A stretch of DNA of 64,000 bases, taken from Nocardia farcinica (GTDB lineage Bacteria > Actinomycetota > Actinomycetes > Mycobacteriales > Mycobacteriaceae). The notes under the pieces were generated by a model. It searched no databases, was not told the origin of the DNA, and saw nothing but the letters and a program-made list of their open reading frames with translations. The DNA is taken from NCBI RefSeq assembly GCF_001182745.1, contig NZ_LN868938.1, positions 2,480,001-2,544,000 on the forward strand, given 5' to 3'. This document shows positions 37,234 through 46,243 of this stretch, piece after piece. The first letter of the stretch is position 1; each line of letters begins with the position of its first letter. The translations under genes were made by a program, and so were the position numbers.

Positions 37234-37686
37234 TCAGCGGGCGTTGACCAGGGCTGTTCCGGTGGCGCGGTCGTGCATGCCGCGGCCGTCGCCGTCGGTG
37301 AACAGCGCGGGCACCACGAACACCAGCAGCACCTGCCTGGCCAGCGCCCGCACGAAACCGACCGGCACGGGCGCGTCGATCCGCACCGTCCGCAGGCGCA
37401 GGAAGTACTGGCCCGGGGTGAAGCCGAACAGGGTGACCGCCGCGATGCCGATGACGAACCAGATCAGCAACGGCAGGTTCGCGTTCACCCCGCGCGCGAT
37501 CATCAGCGAGATACCGACCGCGATCAGCCAGTCCACGAACATGGCCGCGACGCGCCTGCCCATCGAGGCCAGCGAGCCCGCGCCCTCACGCGGCAGGCCC
37601 AACTGCTCCCCGCGATACTCGGAGGCGGCCGGATCCCCCGGGTCCGCCTCGGGTCCGGTGAGCCAGGATCCGGTGATGCGTGCCAT
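37234..37686 (-). CDS. RDD family membrane protein
   Basis: This 150-residue protein has the RDD pattern: R-R-V-A-A-M-F-V-D-W-L helix, a second helix (LPLLIWFVIGIAAVTL), then GQYFLRLRTVRID and a late D-R-A-T-G-T motif. It lies convergent to DUF4191 and divergent from glnA1, as in mycobacteria (Rv2219A position). RDD proteins are small membrane proteins; some are linked to ion transport. ATG 37686 starts the family's conserved N-terminus. Confidence 0.88.
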   Translation of the reverse strand: MARITGSWLTGPEADPGDPAASEYRGEQLGLPREGAGSLASMGRRVAAMFVDWLIAVGISLMIARGVNANLPLLIWFVIGIAAVTLFGFTPGQYFLRLRTVRIDAPVPVGFVRALARQVLLVFVVPALFTDGDGRGMHDRATGTALVNAR

Positions 37687-37775
37687 GGCCTCCAGTGTAG
37701 GCAGCACACCGCCAGCACCAGGACTAGCATGCTGATAGGACCCGGGTGGGCAATGCCACCCTGTCGGCCGTACGT

Positions 37776-37813
37776 GTAACACCGGCGAAACACAGGCTTG
37801 ATTGCTGGGAAAC
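37776..37813 (+). promoter_or_regulatory. GlnR box upstream of glnA1
   Basis: The pattern GTAAC-n6-GAAAC-n6-TTGAT-n6-GAAAC fits the actinobacterial GlnR consensus (gTnAc-n6-GaAAc repeated), with three of the four half-sites good. It lies 75 bases before the glnA1 GTG. GlnR binds such sites under nitrogen limitation, so glnA1 should be nitrogen-regulated. The identification is by consensus matching only; a -10-like TACTTA follows at about 37820. Confidence 0.82.
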
Positions 37814-37887
37814 ACCGGCTACTTAGCGTCGTCCCGACGAACCCACGCAATCCACACTTGGCTGGGACCGATCCGTAAGGAGAACAA

Positions 37888-39324
37888 GTGACGTTCAGCA
37901 CGGCCGATGAGGTCATCCAGTACATCAAGGAGCAGGACATCGAGTACATCGATATCCGCTTCAGCGATCTTCCCGGTGTGCAGCAGCACTTCTCGATCCC
38001 GGCCAAGGCCTTCACCGCCGACCTCGCCGAAGAGGGTCTGGCCTTCGACGGCTCCTCGGTTCGTGGCTTCCAGTCGATCGACGAGTCGGACATGCTCCTG
38101 CTCCCCGACTACAGCACCGCGCGGATCGACCCCTTCCGTGCCGCGAAGACGCTGAACATGAACTTCTTCGTGCACGACCCGTTCACCCGCGAGGCCTACT
38201 CCCGCGACCCGCGCAACATCGCGCGCAAGGCCGAGGAGTACCTGCGCTCGACCGGTATCGCCGACACCGCGTTCTTCGGTCCCGAAGCCGAGTTCTACAT
38301 CTTCGACTCGATCCGTTACGAGTCGAACATGAACGGCGCCTTCTACGAGATCGAGTCCATCTCCGGCTCCTGGAACACCGGCGCGGAGTTCAACCCGGAC
38401 GGCACCCTCAACCGCGGCTACAAGGTCCGCAACAAGGGCGGCTACTTCCCCGTCGCGCCCTACGACCACTACGTCGACCTGCGCGACAAGATCTCGACCA
38501 AGCTGCAGGACGCGGGCTTCGAGCTGGAGCGCGGCCACCACGAGGTCGGCACCGCGGGCCAGGCGGAGATCAACTACCGCTTCAACACCCTGCTGCACGC
38601 CGCCGACGACCTGCAGCTGTTCAAGTACATCGTGAAGAACACCGCGTGGCAGGAAGGCAAGACCGTCACCTTCATGCCGAAGCCGCTCTTCGGTGACAAC
38701 GGCTCGGGCATGCACGTGCACCAGTCGCTGTGGAAGGACGGCAAGCCGCTGTTCCACGACGAGGCCGGCTACGGCGGCCTGTCCGACCTGGCCCGCCACT
38801 ACATCGGCGGCATCCTGCACCACGCGCCGTCGCTGCTGGCGTTCACCAACCCCACCGTGAACTCCTACCACCGCCTGGTGCCCGGCTACGAGGCCCCGAT
38901 CAACCTGGTGTACTCGCAGCGCAACCGCTCCGCGGCGGTCCGCATCCCGGTCACCGGCAACAACCCGAAGGCCAAGCGCATCGAGTTCCGCGCGCCGGAC
39001 TCCTCGGGCAACCCGTACCTGGCCTTCGCCGCCATGCTGATGGCCGGCCTGGACGGCATCAAGAAGAAGATCGAGCCGCTGGCCCCGGTCGACAAGGACC
39101 TCTACGAGCTCCCGCCGGAGGAGGCCAAGAACATCCCGCAGGCCCCCACCAGCCTGGCCTCGGTCATCGACCGGCTCGAGCAGGACCACGAGTACCTCAC
39201 CGAAGGCAACGTCTTCACCGAGGACCTCATCGAGACCTGGATCCAGCTCAAGCGCGACAACGAGATCGCCCCGGTCAACCTGCGCCCGCACCCGTACGAG
39301 TTCGAGCTGTACTTCGACGTGTAA
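37888..39324 (+). CDS. glnA: Glutamine synthetase type I (GlnA1)
   Basis: This 478-residue enzyme makes glutamine from glutamate, ammonia and ATP. It shows the family motifs: [19 protein letters not shown] (metal-binding Glu), the ATP-site region [26 protein letters not shown], and the adenylylation loop [15 protein letters not shown] with Tyr406. Tyr406 is the target of GlnE, whose gene is at 55242. GTG start with AAGGAG seven bases upstream. The last 21 bases and stop codon form part of the left att site of the AICE. Its coding sequence is intact, so integration did not damage it. Confidence 0.97.
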   Translation: MTFSTADEVIQYIKEQDIEYIDIRFSDLPGVQQHFSIPAKAFTADLAEEGLAFDGSSVRGFQSIDESDMLLLPDYSTARIDPFRAAKTLNMNFFVHDPFTREAYSRDPRNIARKAEEYLRSTGIADTAFFGPEAEFYIFDSIRYESNMNGAFYEIESISGSWNTGAEFNPDGTLNRGYKVRNKGGYFPVAPYDHYVDLRDKISTKLQDAGFELERGHHEVGTAGQAEINYRFNTLLHAADDLQLFKYIVKNTAWQEGKTVTFMPKPLFGDNGSGMHVHQSLWKDGKPLFHDEAGYGGLSDLARHYIGGILHHAPSLLAFTNPTVNSYHRLVPGYEAPINLVYSQRNRSAAVRIPVTGNNPKAKRIEFRAPDSSGNPYLAFAAMLMAGLDGIKKKIEPLAPVDKDLYELPPEEAKNIPQAPTSLASVIDRLEQDHEYLTEGNVFTEDLIETWIQLKRDNEIAPVNLRPHPYEFELYFDV

Positions 39325-39325
39325 G
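39303..39325 (+). other. Left att core site (attL), glnA1 stop region
   Basis: The 23 bases covering the last seven codons of glnA1, its TAA and one further G recur exactly at 49357-49379. The copy within glnA1 keeps the gene's 3' end whole, as is typical of elements that target gene ends. The integrase gene ends 21 bases further right. Confidence 0.9.
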
Positions 39326-39345
39326 CCTGACCTGCGAGAATGGGC

Positions 39346-40524
39346 TTAATTGGCCCGTTCCGTACGCAGTGGGTACGCAGTAGCCGGTATCGAGTCCACC
39401 CGTTCGGTGATCACAGCCGCGATCACTCGGCGGGTGGACTCGTCCGCGTCCGGCCACAAATGGCCGTAGGTGTCGAGCGTGGTTTTCGCCGTCGCGTGCC
39501 GCATCCTGGCCTGAACGACCTTGATGTTCGCGCCATTGGCGATCAGCAACGACGCCAGGTAGTGGCGCAAATCCTGGAACCCGAACTCCTCGGGCAGCCC
39601 CACCACCTCCGCGCGTACCGCCCGCAACGCCCGATCGATCTGCCACGGCGGCACCGGCTTGCCGTCGTCATCGGTCAGAACCCGTTCCCCCGGCCGTTGC
39701 TGAACTGCCGAAGCCAACATCAGCGCCAACTCACGCGGGATCGGAATCGGAGCTGCCGAGCCGTCCGTCTTCAGTTCGCGCGCGGGCCACTGCTGCTTCG
39801 GGTGGACGACGCCCCGCACGAAGTCGACATCCTGGACCCGAAGCCCACACGCTTCAGAGATACGGAGGCCAGCAAACGCCCCGAGCAGAATCGCGGGCCG
39901 CAAATGCTCGGGCATCAGCTCATACAGCGCCCATACCTGTTCGGTAGTAGCGCAGTAGACCTTCTGCTTGCCCATCGGCGGAGCCGTTCGCCTCGAGCAC
40001 GGGTTGCGCGCCAAAACGCCATCCAACACGGCATCGCTGAGAATCTGCGACAAGCGACTGTGCAACGCGTAGATGTAGCTGGGCTCATGACCACGTGCCT
40101 TGAGCTTGGCCGTCCACGTCTTAATTGCCGAGGGCCGGATAGCCGCCAACGGAACGTTGCCGAACTCCGCGTTGATCTGGGCGATGTGGACACGGGCCTG
40201 GCGCACCGTACCGTCCCGATTGTTGGCGTAGCCCTTGAGCCACAGGTCACACCATTCCGAGACGGTACGACGCATGTCGCGGGGAGCCACGTGTGCGCCC
40301 TGCACGAGCGAGGACACCTGAGAATCAAGCCAGGTCTGCGCATCGGTCTTGCGGGCAAAGCGCTTCGTGTGCTCCTGCCCGATGTCGTCGACATACCTTG
40401 CGCGCCAACGCTTTCCCTTGCCATGCAGCTTGGAGGGAACGCGCTGCACCGTGCCATCGGGGCAGCGTTCTTCCTTGGTCCAGAGGTCTTCGACACCCGC
40501 CCGCCGGTTCCGCCGAACAGCCAT
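39346..40524 (-). CDS. int: Tyrosine recombinase integrase
   Basis: This 392-residue protein has an N-terminal AP2-like arm-binding region (WRARYVDDIGQEHTKRF), a core-binding domain at about 85-180 and a catalytic domain. The catalytic residues are Arg221 (GLRISEACGL), Lys252, Arg320 (QDLRHYLAS), His343 and the nucleophile Tyr353 (TTLDTYGHLW). The first His of the usual H-x-x-R box is Gln317. It would integrate and, with Xis, excise the element at the glnA1 end. Its ATG overlaps the xis stop. The C-terminus runs to 21 bases from the att core. Confidence 0.95.
   Translation of the reverse strand: MAVRRNRRAGVEDLWTKEERCPDGTVQRVPSKLHGKGKRWRARYVDDIGQEHTKRFARKTDAQTWLDSQVSSLVQGAHVAPRDMRRTVSEWCDLWLKGYANNRDGTVRQARVHIAQINAEFGNVPLAAIRPSAIKTWTAKLKARGHEPSYIYALHSRLSQILSDAVLDGVLARNPCSRRTAPPMGKQKVYCATTEQVWALYELMPEHLRPAILLGAFAGLRISEACGLRVQDVDFVRGVVHPKQQWPARELKTDGSAAPIPIPRELALMLASAVQQRPGERVLTDDDGKPVPPWQIDRALRAVRAEVVGLPEEFGFQDLRHYLASLLIANGANIKVVQARMRHATAKTTLDTYGHLWPDADESTRRVIAAVITERVDSIPATAYPLRTERAN
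39362..39380 (+). promoter_or_regulatory. Paired GTACGCAG arm-type sites, left
   Basis: Two direct copies of GTACGCAG start at 39362 and 39373, 11 bases apart (one helical turn). The same pair with the same spacing occurs near the other end at 49232-49250. Such paired short repeats beside att cores are typical integrase arm-binding sites. They lie inside the last codons of int. Confidence 0.6.
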
Positions 40525-40727
40525 CAGGCAGCCTCACCGGTACCGGTCAGCTGTTCCTGCTCAGCGATCCACGCCAGGACCACCGACTTGCGCCACACCC
40601 GACGACGCGGCCCGAGCTTGAAGCTCGCCGGCCCCTTGCCCACGTGCGCCCACCACCGCCAGGTGGCTTCCGGAATGCCGGTCAACGCCTCGCAGTCCTT
40701 CGCCCTCAAGAACTTCTCGTCGGCCAT
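40524..40727 (-). CDS. xis: Excisionase (AlpA/MerR-like helix-turn-helix)
   Basis: This 67-residue protein has a winged helix-turn-helix of the excisionase type: FLRAKDCEALTGIPEATWRW, then a basic RRRVWRKSVVLAWI strand-helix. It sits directly upstream of int with a one-base stop-start overlap, the usual arrangement for Xis in AICEs. It bends att DNA to promote excision. Confidence 0.88.
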   Translation of the reverse strand: MADEKFLRAKDCEALTGIPEATWRWWAHVGKGPASFKLGPRRRVWRKSVVLAWIAEQEQLTGTGEAA

Positions 40728-40739
40728 TTCAACCCCCTC

Positions 40740-42419
40740 CTACGCCGCGTTCCCGGCGCTCGAATCATGCTGTGCTACAGCAATTTCTGCGATGATCGCG
40801 CCGTCTGGTGCGAGTTGGGCGCGGGTGTATTCGGCGTGTTGGGTGATCTTCTGGGCGACCATCGCCATGATCAGGTGCTCACGCGGTGGCACGTTCGGGT
40901 CACCGGGTTCGGCCGGTGTGATCTGCATCCGGGCGATGTCGGGTTTGGCGATCCCGGCGGCGGCAAGGACCTGGCGGACGTGTTCGGCGCGGTCGGCGCG
41001 ATGGTCGGCCAAGTCTTTCCCGGTCCACTTGCGCGAGACCAACACCCGACGACCCCGCAGCCCGAGGGTTTCGCGGCGGTGCGCCTTGCCCTTGCACACA
41101 CCGGGCACCGTCTTGGCGGTGGCGCCCTTGGGAACCACGCCGTAGCGGAACCACAACCCGCACCGCGGCGAGCACGGTGTCTTGCACAGCTCAGCGTGCA
41201 GGCGGTCGTAGTGCTCGGCCGCCGCCTGCGACTTGGGTTCGATGACTTCGCTGATGGACTTGGTCAGGTACTTGGTCAGATAGCCGATGTGCCGGTCGGC
41301 TTCCGGGGTACCGGCCAGGATGCCCTTCACATCCACTTGGGTGCCGAAACGCACCACGTGCGCTGGTTCCAGCTCATCTACCGAGTCCATCAGGTCGAGC
41401 ACTTCGGTCCAGGTGGGAACCGGCTCGTTCGTATCGGGGTCGGTGAAGCAGGCTTGGGTGTAGTCCCACTGCGGCAGCCGGCCGGGCTCGTAGACCTCGC
41501 GGTCGTGGTGCGGCCACCACACCTGATGGTAGGTCGCTGCCGCCAGCTGACGAATCAGCGCGCGCGGGTCCGAGCCACGGATACCGACATGGATGTGCGG
41601 GGCACCCCGGCGCTGGGGTTCGACCGTGGCGAAGTACTGGACATCGCGGCCGGTGGCGCGGCGGTAGTTCTGGATGAACCGGTCGAACAGCGCCGAGAAA
41701 TGGATGATGTCGCGGGCCGCGCGGGTGTAGTCGTAGGAATCCGGGTCCAGCGGGGCACCGTCCGGACCGACCCGCCCGTAGCTGGGCAAGGTCAGGGTCA
41801 CAAACATCGAGGGCCGGTACTTGCCCGCGTACTGGCGGCCCACCGTGGTCTTGGCGACCTTCCGACGCGGCAGGTCCGGTTGCTCCTGACGCCGCCGAGT
41901 CGAGCGCTTCCGCACCGGCTTGGCCTCCGGGTCCAGGGCGGGCAGCTTGCCGCGAATACCGGTAGCCCGCAACTCGACATCGATCTCGGCCACCATCTCC
42001 GCGATGCCCTGGGCGGCTTCCTCGTCACCGTCGGCGCGTGCCTTGGCATACTCGTCGGCCAGGATGGCGCGCGCGTCGAACAGCTCGGTTTGCTGTGCGG
42101 TCGGCGGCTGCTTGTCGATCACTGGTTCCTCCTCGATGTGCCAGCCCTCCCGGCACTGCTGAATCCGCACCACCCGCGCCCGCGCCGCACACGCCGGACA
42201 CACACACTCCAACGTCGACTTACACGGCGCACCAACGTATTTCGATTCACCGGTATCCGGGTCGGTCGACAGCATCGGCAGCGGGCGACGGCACACCCCA
42301 TGCTGCTCAGCAGCCGCCGCCGCCAACTCCACAAGATTCAGTCGCCCACGCCGATCCGCCGCCGTCACACGAGCCGAAACCCCACCACCACCAGCAGGGC
42401 TGGCCTGCGGCACGCTCAT
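40740..42419 (-). CDS. Replication initiator (RepSA-like, HUH type)
   Basis: This 559-residue protein has a Cys-rich N-terminal region (CKSTLECVCPACAARA), the FVTLTLPSYG motif, and the metal-binding HUH motif in GAPHIHVGIRG. A later HIGYLTKYLTKS segment matches motif 3 with its catalytic Tyr. A second Cys set (CKTPCSPRCGLW) suggests zinc binding. AICE Rep proteins nick the double-strand origin and start rolling-circle replication of the excised circle. ATG 42419 overlaps the next upstream gene by four bases (ATGA). Confidence 0.9.
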   Translation of the reverse strand: MSVPQASPAGGGGVSARVTAADRRGRLNLVELAAAAAEQHGVCRRPLPMLSTDPDTGESKYVGAPCKSTLECVCPACAARARVVRIQQCREGWHIEEEPVIDKQPPTAQQTELFDARAILADEYAKARADGDEEAAQGIAEMVAEIDVELRATGIRGKLPALDPEAKPVRKRSTRRRQEQPDLPRRKVAKTTVGRQYAGKYRPSMFVTLTLPSYGRVGPDGAPLDPDSYDYTRAARDIIHFSALFDRFIQNYRRATGRDVQYFATVEPQRRGAPHIHVGIRGSDPRALIRQLAAATYHQVWWPHHDREVYEPGRLPQWDYTQACFTDPDTNEPVPTWTEVLDLMDSVDELEPAHVVRFGTQVDVKGILAGTPEADRHIGYLTKYLTKSISEVIEPKSQAAAEHYDRLHAELCKTPCSPRCGLWFRYGVVPKGATAKTVPGVCKGKAHRRETLGLRGRRVLVSRKWTGKDLADHRADRAEHVRQVLAAAGIAKPDIARMQITPAEPGDPNVPPREHLIMAMVAQKITQHAEYTRAQLAPDGAIIAEIAVAQHDSSAGNAA

Positions 42420-43054
42420 GCGGCCTCCTTGGTCCAGCCGAGCCCACCGTCGATGTGGGGCAGGTCCACCGGGGCGGCCAAGGCATCGCCGTAGCGGAAG
42501 TTCAGTTCGATCACGCCGGGGCCGTCCACACGCACCCGGCATTCGTCGGCACCGAAAGCGTGCGCCAGGCGGTCGGCGCGGTTTTCGAAGTCCTCGGGGC
42601 ACTGACCCGGCAGCATCCGCACCAGCACGAGGTCATCGGCCTCGCCTATCCACACTTCCAGCCAGCGCGGCACCATCACCCGCTCCCCCTCACGCACCAC
42701 GAGATTGCAAGCAGTCATCAGCGCCACCCACCGACGCCGGTAGCGGAACCAGGCCAGGGCCCGGGCGCGGGCGCGGGCGGTGAGCCAGCGCTCGAAGGTC
42801 TCCGGACTCCTGCGTCGCCAGAGCACCATCCCCGCGACAGCCCCACCGGCCACACCCACACCCGCCCACGGGTGCACGAAAACGCCGGCCGCGACCGCCG
42901 CCACGATCGGGAGCGAGACCATCGGGAACAGCACCGCCCACGACAAGGCCAAGAACGCAGCAGTGAGCAGGCCGGAGACGATCTTGACCACGGCCAGGCC
43001 GAGCACATCCATCAGGTCACGCTCGGGATTGCGGGTGCTCGTGTTGGTGGTCAT
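42416..43054 (-). CDS. AICE transfer-associated membrane protein
   Basis: This 212-residue protein has two or three membrane helices at about 15-85 and then a soluble domain: RYRRRWVALMTACNLV, VRMLPGQCPEDFENRADRLA and AFGADECRVRVDGPGVIEL. That C-terminal pattern recurs at the front of FtsK-type transfer proteins of actinobacterial plasmids. Here it is a separate protein, with the ATPase encoded at 43723-45027. It may anchor the translocase. It is part of the overlapping leftward gene run. Confidence 0.75.
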   Translation of the reverse strand: MTTNTSTRNPERDLMDVLGLAVVKIVSGLLTAAFLALSWAVLFPMVSLPIVAAVAAGVFVHPWAGVGVAGGAVAGMVLWRRRSPETFERWLTARARARALAWFRYRRRWVALMTACNLVVREGERVMVPRWLEVWIGEADDLVLVRMLPGQCPEDFENRADRLAHAFGADECRVRVDGPGVIELNFRYGDALAAPVDLPHIDGGLGWTKEAA

Positions 43055-43206
43055 CGCAGGTCCTTCGGGTCGAAAAGGGTCAGCTGATCGGGGCAGGGAG
43101 CGTGCAGGTCGGTCGGCGTGCGCCGCTTGGTCCGTGTGACCTTCTCAGCGGCAGCGCGCACGATCGGGTTCACCTGTGGCGCAGCGGGTTTCGGCTTGCG
43201 GGTCAT
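43051..43206 (-). CDS. Small basic protein in the transfer operon
   Basis: A 51-residue reading frame: MTRKPKPAAPQVNPIVRAAA, then basic Lys/Arg, ending in CPDQLTLFDPKDLR. Four-base ATGA overlaps link it to the genes on both sides, which is the main evidence that it is translated. Family not recognised. Confidence 0.7.
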   Translation of the reverse strand: MTRKPKPAAPQVNPIVRAAAEKVTRTKRRTPTDLHAPCPDQLTLFDPKDLR

Positions 43207-43400
43207 GCCGCCCACCCGCCGTCACCGTCGTCGTCGTAGTCGAAGCCGTCGACGGTCCAGGCCGGGGCTGTGCCGGTCTCGACCAGGAGCCGGACCGCGA
43301 CCGCAGCCGGGTCCAGGCCGCGGGCTTCCCACCGGCAGCGGCGGCGGGCCGCGAGGTCGATCACGGTGGAGTCGGTCTCAGTCGAACGGTGGTTGCTCAT
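43203..43400 (-). CDS. Small acidic protein in the transfer operon
   Basis: A 65-residue product that begins MSNHRSTETDSTVIDLAARR and ends in an Asp-rich tail (YDDDGDGG). It overlaps its neighbours by 1-4 bases. Function unknown; small proteins like this are common in AICE operons. Confidence 0.65.
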   Translation of the reverse strand: MSNHRSTETDSTVIDLAARRRCRWEARGLDPAAVAVRLLVETGTAPAWTVDGFDYDDDGDGGWAA

Positions 43401-43726
43401 CACAGAACCTCGGTTTCGTTTTCGGGGACGCCGCAGCGGGTGCAGGCGCGGGTATGGGTGGTCTCGCCCAGCGGCCACACGGTCGTGGTCCAGCGGGCCG
43501 GGAAGTCGTGGCCGTGGTCCTGGCACTCGCGAGTGGCCAGGCAGGCATCGCAGATCACGCGGTCACCGTCATAGACCCAGCCGATACCGGCGCGGCGGGT
43601 CAGGTAGCCGATGGCCTCGCTCGTGGTGGCGAAGCAGGTCAGGGACCCGCCCCGCTCGGTGTAGACGTCACCGCAGATGTCGCAGTAGACGACCACGTGA
43701 GATTCGGTCTGGAAGCCGCGCTTCAT
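43400..43726 (-). CDS. Small zinc-ribbon-like protein in the transfer operon
   Basis: A 108-residue protein with three Cys pairs: CDICG near the start, CDAC with CQDHGHDF in the middle and CTRCG near the end. This suggests two zinc-binding knuckles. It overlaps the stop of the FtsK-like gene by four bases. Function unknown; it could bind DNA or stabilise the transfer complex. Confidence 0.75.
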   Translation of the reverse strand: MKRGFQTESHVVVYCDICGDVYTERGGSLTCFATTSEAIGYLTRRAGIGWVYDGDRVICDACLATRECQDHGHDFPARWTTTVWPLGETTHTRACTRCGVPENETEVL

Positions 43727-45027
43727 GCCGCCGCCGCCCCGTCCTCGCCAGGGATGTAGTCCGGATCGAACTCGCTGTAATCCTCTGTGGGACCGGTGAT
43801 TTCGGGGGCAGGCGAGTAGGCGTCCACGATCGCGTCGGCGGCCTCGTCGGAGACCCAGAACGCTCGCACCCGCACGAACTCCGCGGTGCCGTCTTCGCCG
43901 ACATAGCCGACACCGGGCGTGCGCTCGCTGATCTTGTCGCAGCGTGCCCCGCGATCACGGGCGCCCTGGCCGTGGACCATCGCCACCTGCGTCGGCTCAT
44001 CCAGGCGCAGCCCGATCCGGATCGGGAAAAGCTGCCGGTTGGGCATGGTTTCCTTGCTCGGGTCCTGTAGCGCCGCGACCATCGAGACCGCAACCGCGCG
44101 GCCCTGCGACAGGATCAACCCGGTCAGGCGGCGGAACTCCTTGACCTGGTCAGGCTCGGCATAAGCCGACAACGCCGCCGCCTCATCGATGATGATCAGG
44201 ATCAACGGTTGCTCGGTGGTCGGGCGATGCTTGCGAATCCCATTGGCACGCATGAACGCTCGCCGTTCCCGCATCACCTCCACCAGCTCACGCAGCATCT
44301 CCAGGATCGAATCCACATCGGTGGCGAACCTGACGAACAACCTGTTCTCACCACGCCCGAACTCGACCCCGCCCTTGGGGTCGGCCAGGTACACATCCAC
44401 CAGGCCGTCGCGGATCGCCGGGCCGACACCGGCCAGGATCGACCACAGCACCGAGCCCTTACCCGACCCCGTCGCACCCGCGACCAGGATGTGCCCGTAG
44501 AGCACCCGCAACCGCCACACGTCATGGGCCTCGGTCACACCCACCGGGACCGCCTCCAAGTCCACCCCGTGATGGACCACGCCCGGCGCCGGTGCCGGAG
44601 CCTCCAACGTGTCGAACACGCGGAGATGGAGACGGACCCAACTCGGAGCGGGCGACGACACTGTCACCTCGGGCACCGAGAAATAGGTAGCGAACTGGGC
44701 AAGGGTCCGGTCGTTGGACCAGTCCGAGAACGACTGACCGCCCAATATCATCACGTCGACATCGACGCCGTGATCGGCGTAGTCCCAGCGGTCCACGAAG
44801 GGAAACCCGCCCTCGACAGAGCCCAAGCCCAACGCCGAGAACATGAGATTCGTCTGGGCACGGTCGCCCAGAATCAGGGCCGCCGGCCGCAGCTCGGGCG
44901 GGGCAGCGGCCACGATGTCATCCACACTCACCGGGCGCGGGCCGGTACCCAAATGGCGCATCCAGGCCAGCCAGCCCGCCCCAGCCAGCGCACCGCCAGC
45001 AGCAGCAATCGTTGCAACAGTCGACAT
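43723..45027 (-). CDS. FtsK/SpoIIIE-type DNA translocase (TraSA-like)
   Basis: This 434-residue protein has an N-terminal membrane helix, Walker A in VAGATGSGKGSVLWSIL, a Walker B in LILIIIDEAAAL, and LSQGRAVAVSMVAALQDP. It resembles the single protein that moves double-stranded plasmid DNA between mycelial cells in actinobacterial conjugation, but lacks a visible C-terminal gamma-type DNA-recognition domain. It lies directly before the SpdB-like gene, the usual AICE order. Confidence 0.92.
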   Translation of the reverse strand: MSTVATIAAAGGALAGAGWLAWMRHLGTGPRPVSVDDIVAAAPPELRPAALILGDRAQTNLMFSALGLGSVEGGFPFVDRWDYADHGVDVDVMILGGQSFSDWSNDRTLAQFATYFSVPEVTVSSPAPSWVRLHLRVFDTLEAPAPAPGVVHHGVDLEAVPVGVTEAHDVWRLRVLYGHILVAGATGSGKGSVLWSILAGVGPAIRDGLVDVYLADPKGGVEFGRGENRLFVRFATDVDSILEMLRELVEVMRERRAFMRANGIRKHRPTTEQPLILIIIDEAAALSAYAEPDQVKEFRRLTGLILSQGRAVAVSMVAALQDPSKETMPNRQLFPIRIGLRLDEPTQVAMVHGQGARDRGARCDKISERTPGVGYVGEDGTAEFVRVRAFWVSDEAADAIVDAYSPAPEITGPTEDYSEFDPDYIPGEDGAAAA

Positions 45028-45028
45028 T

Positions 45029-45697
45029 TCAACTCCCGATAGGAAGTGCGATCGGCAACATGTCCTGCACCGGTCGCGAAGAACGAACAGGTCGTTTGAC
45101 CGGCGCAGCCACCGGACGCGGAACCTCCACCGACGCGGGCATCGGTTCCCGCTCCGGCTCAGGCTCGGGCTCGGGCTCGGGAACCACAGCCATCACCGGC
45201 GCAGCCTCAGCCTCAGCCTCAGGCTCGGCGGGCGGCTCGGCCGGAGCCGGAGCAGCGAACGACGATCCCTCGTCAGACGAATTCCGTTGCGCTGCACGGA
45301 AAAGGAGCGCAAGCCCGTGCGTGTCGGCCAGCAGGGACACCGGAGCGATCGCGGCCACCAGAGCCGACGCCCACGCCGGGAGCGGCTGACCGTTGGCCAC
45401 CGCGTGCAAACTGTTACCCGCCACCGAAACCGCCGAGCCGACCACCAACACCGACAGGAAGAACCGGCGCTCACGGCCGGGGCACACCAGCACCCCGGCA
45501 GTGGCCAGCAGGATCGTGCCGTCCACGATCAGCGGGAACAGCCAGGCGTCCCGGGCGGGAATGTGCGCCAGGACCGCCAAGTCCTCCAGGGTGGAATACG
45601 ACAGCCGAAACGCCGCCACCCCCACCCCCAGGATGATCGCCGCGGCGAACCAACGCGCATAACGCATCCCCGCCGCCTGGCCCGCCGCCCGCATCAC
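45029..45697 (-). CDS. SpdB-like DUF2637 membrane protein
   Basis: This 222-residue protein has four membrane helices in its first 135 residues and a Pro/Glu-rich cytoplasmic tail (repeated EPEPEPEP). This is the layout of DUF2637/SpdB spreading proteins, which help plasmid DNA pass through septa within the mycelium. One base separates its stop from the tra start, and it overlaps the upstream gene by four bases. Confidence 0.88.
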   Translation of the reverse strand: MMRAAGQAAGMRYARWFAAAIILGVGVAAFRLSYSTLEDLAVLAHIPARDAWLFPLIVDGTILLATAGVLVCPGRERRFFLSVLVVGSAVSVAGNSLHAVANGQPLPAWASALVAAIAPVSLLADTHGLALLFRAAQRNSSDEGSSFAAPAPAEPPAEPEAEAEAAPVMAVVPEPEPEPEPEREPMPASVEVPRPVAAPVKRPVRSSRPVQDMLPIALPIGS

Positions 45698-46155
45698 GCC
45701 GCCTTACCCGACGACGGACGCCCCGCGCCCGGATCGGCCGGCGCCTGCTTGGCACCGGAGGTGTCACCCTTGATGCCCGCCGCCCGGATCATCCACCCGA
45801 TCGACTTGAACTCACCCGAGCCCTGGATCTTGGGCTTGATCTCCAAGCCCTCCAGCTCGATCGGGGTCATGCCCGGCACGATCTCCGCGACCGCGGGAAC
45901 CGGCTGGTGCGGGGACGCGAAAATCACGTCATAGCTGGCGGACTTCGCGTTCGGCGCGTCCGGGTCGGTGACGGTACCCTTCCACAGCCTGCGACCGGTG
46001 CCGTTACCGTCCGCGTCGAGCTCCTGCTTCTGAATCTTCGGCGCGTTCCGGTCCTTGTTGAACTCGATCACCGGCTCGATCTCACCCAGCAGGAACAGAC
46101 CCTTCGGGAACGCCTCGTGGAAATCAGGGGTGAACCACACATCCTTCAACGCCAT
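45694..46155 (-). CDS. Conserved AICE protein of unknown function
   Basis: This 153-residue protein is the first gene of the leftward transfer-replication operon. It begins MALKDVWFTPDFHEAFPKGL and ends in an Ala/Gly/Pro-rich tail. No membrane segment or catalytic motif is visible; proteins of this type recur at this position in AICEs of Streptomyces and Nocardia. ATG 46155 follows AAGGAG by eight bases. Confidence 0.75.
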   Translation of the reverse strand: MALKDVWFTPDFHEAFPKGLFLLGEIEPVIEFNKDRNAPKIQKQELDADGNGTGRRLWKGTVTDPDAPNAKSASYDVIFASPHQPVPAVAEIVPGMTPIELEGLEIKPKIQGSGEFKSIGWMIRAAGIKGDTSGAKQAPADPGAGRPSSGKAA

Positions 46156-46243
46156 CTCAATCACTCCTTGAAGTAGGCCGAATTGCTTGACAACCAGTAC
46201 TTTCCGGTAATCCAGGCGTCGTCAGGACCACATACGTGGACAT

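Noticed and set aside
39303..39325. tRNA gene as the AICE target
   Set aside because: No tRNA-like cloverleaf was seen; the repeat is the glnA1 3' end.
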